NCBI GenBank assembly: GCA_964626595.1
Contig: CAZVFU010000084.1
Coordinates: 1-8,748, forward strand
Length of the DNA: 8,748 nucleotides
Origin: JAWLFI01 sp964626595
GTDB lineage: Bacteria; Bacteroidota; Bacteroidia; Chitinophagales; Saprospiraceae
Direction of reading: 5' to 3'
The notes beneath the pieces are model-generated. The model worked only from the letters and a program-made list of their open reading frames with translations, had not been told where the DNA came from and ran no database searches. Shown piece by piece: positions 6,824 through 8,748 of the stretch (its first letter is position 1; every line of letters starts with the position of its first letter). A program made the position numbers and the translations under genes.

Positions 6824-7013
6824 ATGAAGTGTTCAAAACTATACAAGATAGTAACAAGGGATGGCTGGTATGCTGTATCTCAGAGAGGATCTCACGTGAA
6901 GTTGCGGTACGAAAAGAAAAAAAGTAACGATTATATTTCCCAACCATGGGAGTCGCGAAGTGGGTAAAGGGTCGGAAAAGAAAATTCTCAAAGACGCGGG
7001 CATTAACTTATAA
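6824..7013 (+). pseudogene. hicA: HicA toxin gene, frameshifted in an A7 run
   Basis: The reading frame from ATG 6824 starts MKCSKLYKIVTRDGWY, then GSH with the catalytic His24 of HicA, then RYEKKK. It then leaves the family pattern and stops at 6968-6970 region (TAA in GGGTAA). One base over, the rest of HicA follows intact: IIFPNHG (about 36-42) and GSREVGKGSEKKILKDAG (42-59), ending TAA at 7011-7013. The shift is at the A7 run 6917-6923. Removing one A gives a continuous 62-residue protein, the normal HicA length, with ...EKKKVTIIFPNHG... across the join. HicA is a small double-stranded-RNA-binding-fold mRNA interferase. As read, the toxin lacks its C-terminal half and should be inactive, unless the extra A is a sequencing error or slippage restores the frame. 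hicB starts 4 bases later. Confidence 0.88.
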
Positions 7014-7017
7014 AATC

Positions 7018-7410
7018 ATGGGCAAAAAGAAACTGATAATGATTGTCGAAAAAACCGATACGGGTTTTTCAGCATATGCTTTAGATTATCCAATCTTTAC
7101 GACGGGTCAATCCGCCCCTGAAATCATAAATAGTGCGTATGAAGCCATTGCATTTTATTTTGAAGGAGAGGATGAAAAGGTGGGGCCGAATGATGTTAGA
7201 TTTGAAATTGACTTTAAGCAGTTTTTTAAATACTATAAGGTCATAAACGCAAAATTCTTAGCTGAAAAAATTGGGATGAATGCTACCTTACTATCTCAAT
7301 ACGTTTCAGGAACGAAAACCCCCTCAAAGAAACAAACAGAAAAAATCTTAAGTGGGATTCATCAAATTGGACGGGAATTAGCAGATATTAACTTATTTCA
7401 AACCGAATAG
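7018..7410 (+). CDS. hicB: HicB antitoxin
   Basis: The 130-residue antitoxin begins at ATG 7018 (MGKKKLIMIVEKTDTGFSAY), four bases after the hicA stop. An earlier in-frame ATG at 6946 would add 24 residues that are only the hicA 3' end read in another frame, so I reject it. Residues 1-45 match the HicB partial RNase H-like fold that blocks the HicA active site (MIVEKTDTGFSAYALDYPIFTTG, 8-30). Residues about 70-125 form a helix-turn-helix region (LAEKIGMNATLLSQYVSGTKTPSKKQTEKI), the XRE-like DNA-binding type that represses the hicAB operon. The order hicA then hicB is the usual one. The region is AT-richer than the flanking kinase and SDR genes, suggesting acquisition. With HicA broken, HicB has no toxin to control in this copy. 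Confidence 0.92.
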   Translation: MGKKKLIMIVEKTDTGFSAYALDYPIFTTGQSAPEIINSAYEAIAFYFEGEDEKVGPNDVRFEIDFKQFFKYYKVINAKFLAEKIGMNATLLSQYVSGTKTPSKKQTEKILSGIHQIGRELADINLFQTE

Positions 7411-7500
7411 CAATTCATTGACTTTTGAACCCATTGCATAGATCTTTGGCCTATGGGGAGTCACAGTTAAATTCAGTTCTTTTTTCCATACAAATCTTCA

Positions 7501-7707
7501 GGGCATCGTGCCCCTCCCCGCGATAGCGATCGGCAACAGGCTCGAGGCGCTACCAAAGGTGCGCCGAAGAGAGACCGCGCCCGGGGCGTGGGCCGAGCGA
7601 GGCCCCTGGAGTCCGCCAGCCGGCGGACAGAAGGGGAAGTACCGAGCGAGCTGTGATAGAGCGCGACCGCCGCAGTCCGCCGGCTGGTGGACGAAGGGGG
7701 ATCGCCC
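7501..7707. repeat. Complete GC-rich multi-hairpin intergenic element
   Basis: About 207 bases without a real gene, bounded by T6 (7480-7485) on the left and A6 (7708-7713) on the right. The ends are inverted: GGGCATC...CCCC at 7501-7514 pairs with GGGGGATCGCCC at 7696-7707, closing a branched fold. Inside lie CGAT/ATCG (7521-7524 and 7529-7532), GGCGC(T)ACC/GGTGCGCC (7546-7554 and 7558-7565, loop AAA), GGGCC/GGCCC (7590-7594 and 7601-7605), and two matching hairpins at 7611-7628 and 7675-7692. The 5' end can also fold on itself (GGGCA/TGCCC, 7501-7505 and 7509-7513). It could be a MITE-like or REP-like mobile repeat or a structured RNA. An open frame runs from 7508 through it into the SDR gene, but its 92 N-terminal residues look like repeat translation. 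Confidence 0.7.
7611..7692. repeat. Pair of near-identical palindromic hairpins within the GC-rich element
   Basis: 7611-7628 is GTCCGCC, loop AGCC, GGCGGAC (perfect 7-bp stem). 7675-7692 is GTCCGCC, loop GGCT, GGTGGAC (stem with one G-T). The second is the reverse complement of the first except at one base, and both are followed within two bases by GAAGGGG. The first stem can extend: CCCC 7603-7606 pairs with GGGG 7633-7636 across a 4x4 internal loop. This palindrome is of the type scattered in many copies through bacterial genomes, but copy number here cannot be judged from one window. Confidence 0.75.
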
Positions 7708-7714
7708 AAAAAAC

Positions 7715-7745
7715 TTGGAGAATACAAAAGTTTATTGTAATTATG
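7715..7745 (+). promoter_or_regulatory. Possible SDR gene promoter
   Basis: TTG at 7715-7717 and TAATTATG at 7738-7745 (five of six fixed positions of TAnnTTTG) are separated by 20 bases, the normal Bacteroidota spacing. They lie directly after the GC-rich element and would start transcription near 7752, about 30 bases before the ATG. The element therefore does not need to be part of the SDR transcript. Confidence 0.35.
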
Positions 7746-7783
7746 AGATCAGAAAAGCAATCATTTATCGCAAAATCCTGACT

Positions 7784-8713
7784 ATGCAAACGATTTTAGG
7801 ATCCGGTGGCGCTATCGGAACACCGCTCGCAAAAGCCCTCAGAACATACACGGCTGACATTCGGCTGGTGAGTCGAAACCCAGTAAAAGTCAACGAGACG
7901 GACGAATGCGTAGCAGCCGATTTGCTCGATCCTGCGGCTTTGGAGAAAGCCATTCGGGGGTCAGATGTCGTTTATGTTACGGTCGGGTTCCCTTACAGTT
8001 ATTCGGTGTGGAAGAAAAACTGGCCACCCTTTGTGGATGAGGTCTTGCGACTCTGTGAAACGGAGGGATGTAAGCTGGTCTTTTTCGACAATGTGTATAT
8101 GTATGACTCCAACCACCTCGATGGAATGACGGAGGAGACCCCCATTCGGCCGCCGAGTAAAAAGGGGGAAGTTCGCGCGCAGATTGCCCGGTCGATCATG
8201 GAAAAAGTCGAACAGGGTCGGCTTCAAGCGCTCATTGCGCGCTCGGCCGACTTTTACGGGCCTTCCATTCAGAATACGAGCTTGTTGACGGAAACGGTCT
8301 TTAAGCCGCTGAGCGAGGGCAAAACGGCAAATTGGATGGCAGATGACTCCATGCCCCACTCTTTTACCTATACGTCGGATGCGGCTCGTGCGACGGCTTT
8401 GCTGGGCAATTCGGAGGAGGCATATGGCCAGGTATGGCATCTCCCCACGGCAGGGCACCCCCCGACAGGCAAGGAATGGGTGCAGGCGATCGCCGGTGAG
8501 CTGAGAACAAAACCCAAATATCGCGTGGTCTCGAAAACTATGATGCGCATCCTTGGCTGGTTTATGCCCGTGATGCGCGAATCGGTCGAAATGATGTACC
8601 AATACAACCGGCCTTATGTTTTTGATAGTAGCAAGTTTGAGCGCACATTCGGGCAGGCGCCCACGTCTTATGCGGATGGGATTCGCGAGATCGTACAGGC
8701 GGATTATGTGTGA
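7784..8713 (+). CDS. NAD(P)-binding atypical SDR / epimerase-dehydratase-like protein
   Basis: The 309-residue protein has an N-terminal Rossmann fold with GSGGAIG at 6-12 for the dinucleotide, then ADL at 45-47 and a DVVYVTVGF strand (61-69). VFFDNVYMY (99-107) takes the place of the SDR catalytic Tyr region, but instead of YxxxK the sequence continues TPIRPPSKKGEVRAQIA (119-135), as in atypical SDRs annotated only as NAD-dependent epimerase/dehydratase. SADFYGP (154-160) and PHSFTYTSDAARA (191-203) are normal for extended SDR-like proteins. The reaction is unknown, and classical SDR catalysis is doubtful. The start is ATG 7784, because the dinucleotide motif sits five residues in. A longer frame from 7508 only adds translated repeat. 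The stop is TGA at 8711-8713. It is monocistronic within the window, and only 35 unremarkable bases follow. Confidence 0.9.
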   Translation: MQTILGSGGAIGTPLAKALRTYTADIRLVSRNPVKVNETDECVAADLLDPAALEKAIRGSDVVYVTVGFPYSYSVWKKNWPPFVDEVLRLCETEGCKLVFFDNVYMYDSNHLDGMTEETPIRPPSKKGEVRAQIARSIMEKVEQGRLQALIARSADFYGPSIQNTSLLTETVFKPLSEGKTANWMADDSMPHSFTYTSDAARATALLGNSEEAYGQVWHLPTAGHPPTGKEWVQAIAGELRTKPKYRVVSKTMMRILGWFMPVMRESVEMMYQYNRPYVFDSSKFERTFGQAPTSYADGIREIVQADYV

Positions 8714-8748
8714 TCTTGGCGGAGGTTTTTGATTGCATATCCGTACCC

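Noticed and set aside
6946..7017. 24-residue N-terminal extension of HicB from ATG 6946
   Set aside because: These bases encode the end of HicA in another frame, and HicB homologues begin near MGKKKLIMIVE.
7521..7532. HIP1-like octamer (GCGATCGG)
   Set aside because: It is a single near match inside a structured repeat, and the organism does not look cyanobacterial.
7508..7783. 92-residue N-terminal extension of the SDR gene
   Set aside because: It is the GC-rich repeat read as protein (rich in Arg, Pro and Gly); the Rossmann motif requires the start at 7784.
7961..8602. 213-codon frame antisense to the SDR gene
   Set aside because: It is rich in His, Arg and Cys from reverse reading, with no domain; the sense frame is clearly real.

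Overview
The window looks like a chromosomal stretch from a member of the Bacteroidota. Three things point there: a long isoleucyl-tRNA synthetase of the type 2 (GxHH) form usual in that phylum, several matches to the Bacteroidota -7 promoter box TAnnTTTG, and weak or absent Shine-Dalgarno sites. I cannot place it more finely. Base composition is mixed: ileS, the kinase and the two enzyme genes look GC-richer, while the fic gene and the hicAB pair are visibly AT-richer and look like accessory inserts.

Layout from left to right: (1) the end of a GC-rich, hairpin-rich non-coding repeat (1-110); (2) ileS on the minus strand (135-3419) with a good -7 box just upstream; (3) a heptamer tandem array (GCGAATA-like, 3621-3686); (4) a Fic-domain AMP-transferase with a C-terminal winged helix, minus strand (3714-4808), preceded by two dyad-symmetric repeats exactly 40 bp apart that overlap its likely promoter, and bracketed by an imperfect direct repeat of about 45 bp; (5) a small 2-oxoglutarate/Fe(II) dioxygenase-like gene (5170-5802, plus); (6) a fructosamine-kinase family gene (5917-6780, plus); (7) a hicAB toxin-antitoxin pair (6824-7410, plus) in which the HicA toxin gene is broken by one extra A in an A7 run while HicB is intact; (8) a second, complete copy of the GC-rich multi-hairpin element (7501-7707); (9) an atypical short-chain dehydrogenase/epimerase-like gene (7784-8713, plus).

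The genes do not form one pathway. ileS is housekeeping translation; the kinase is probably protein or sugar deglycation repair; the dioxygenase and the SDR have unknown substrates; fic and hicAB are small toxin-like or regulatory modules lodged between them. The most interesting signals are non-coding: the paired operator-like dyads in front of fic, the direct repeats that bracket fic, and the multi-branch hairpin element present near both ends of the window. I saw no rRNA, tRNA, CRISPR array, transposase or replication origin. Nothing here is clearly a wholly new multi-gene system.
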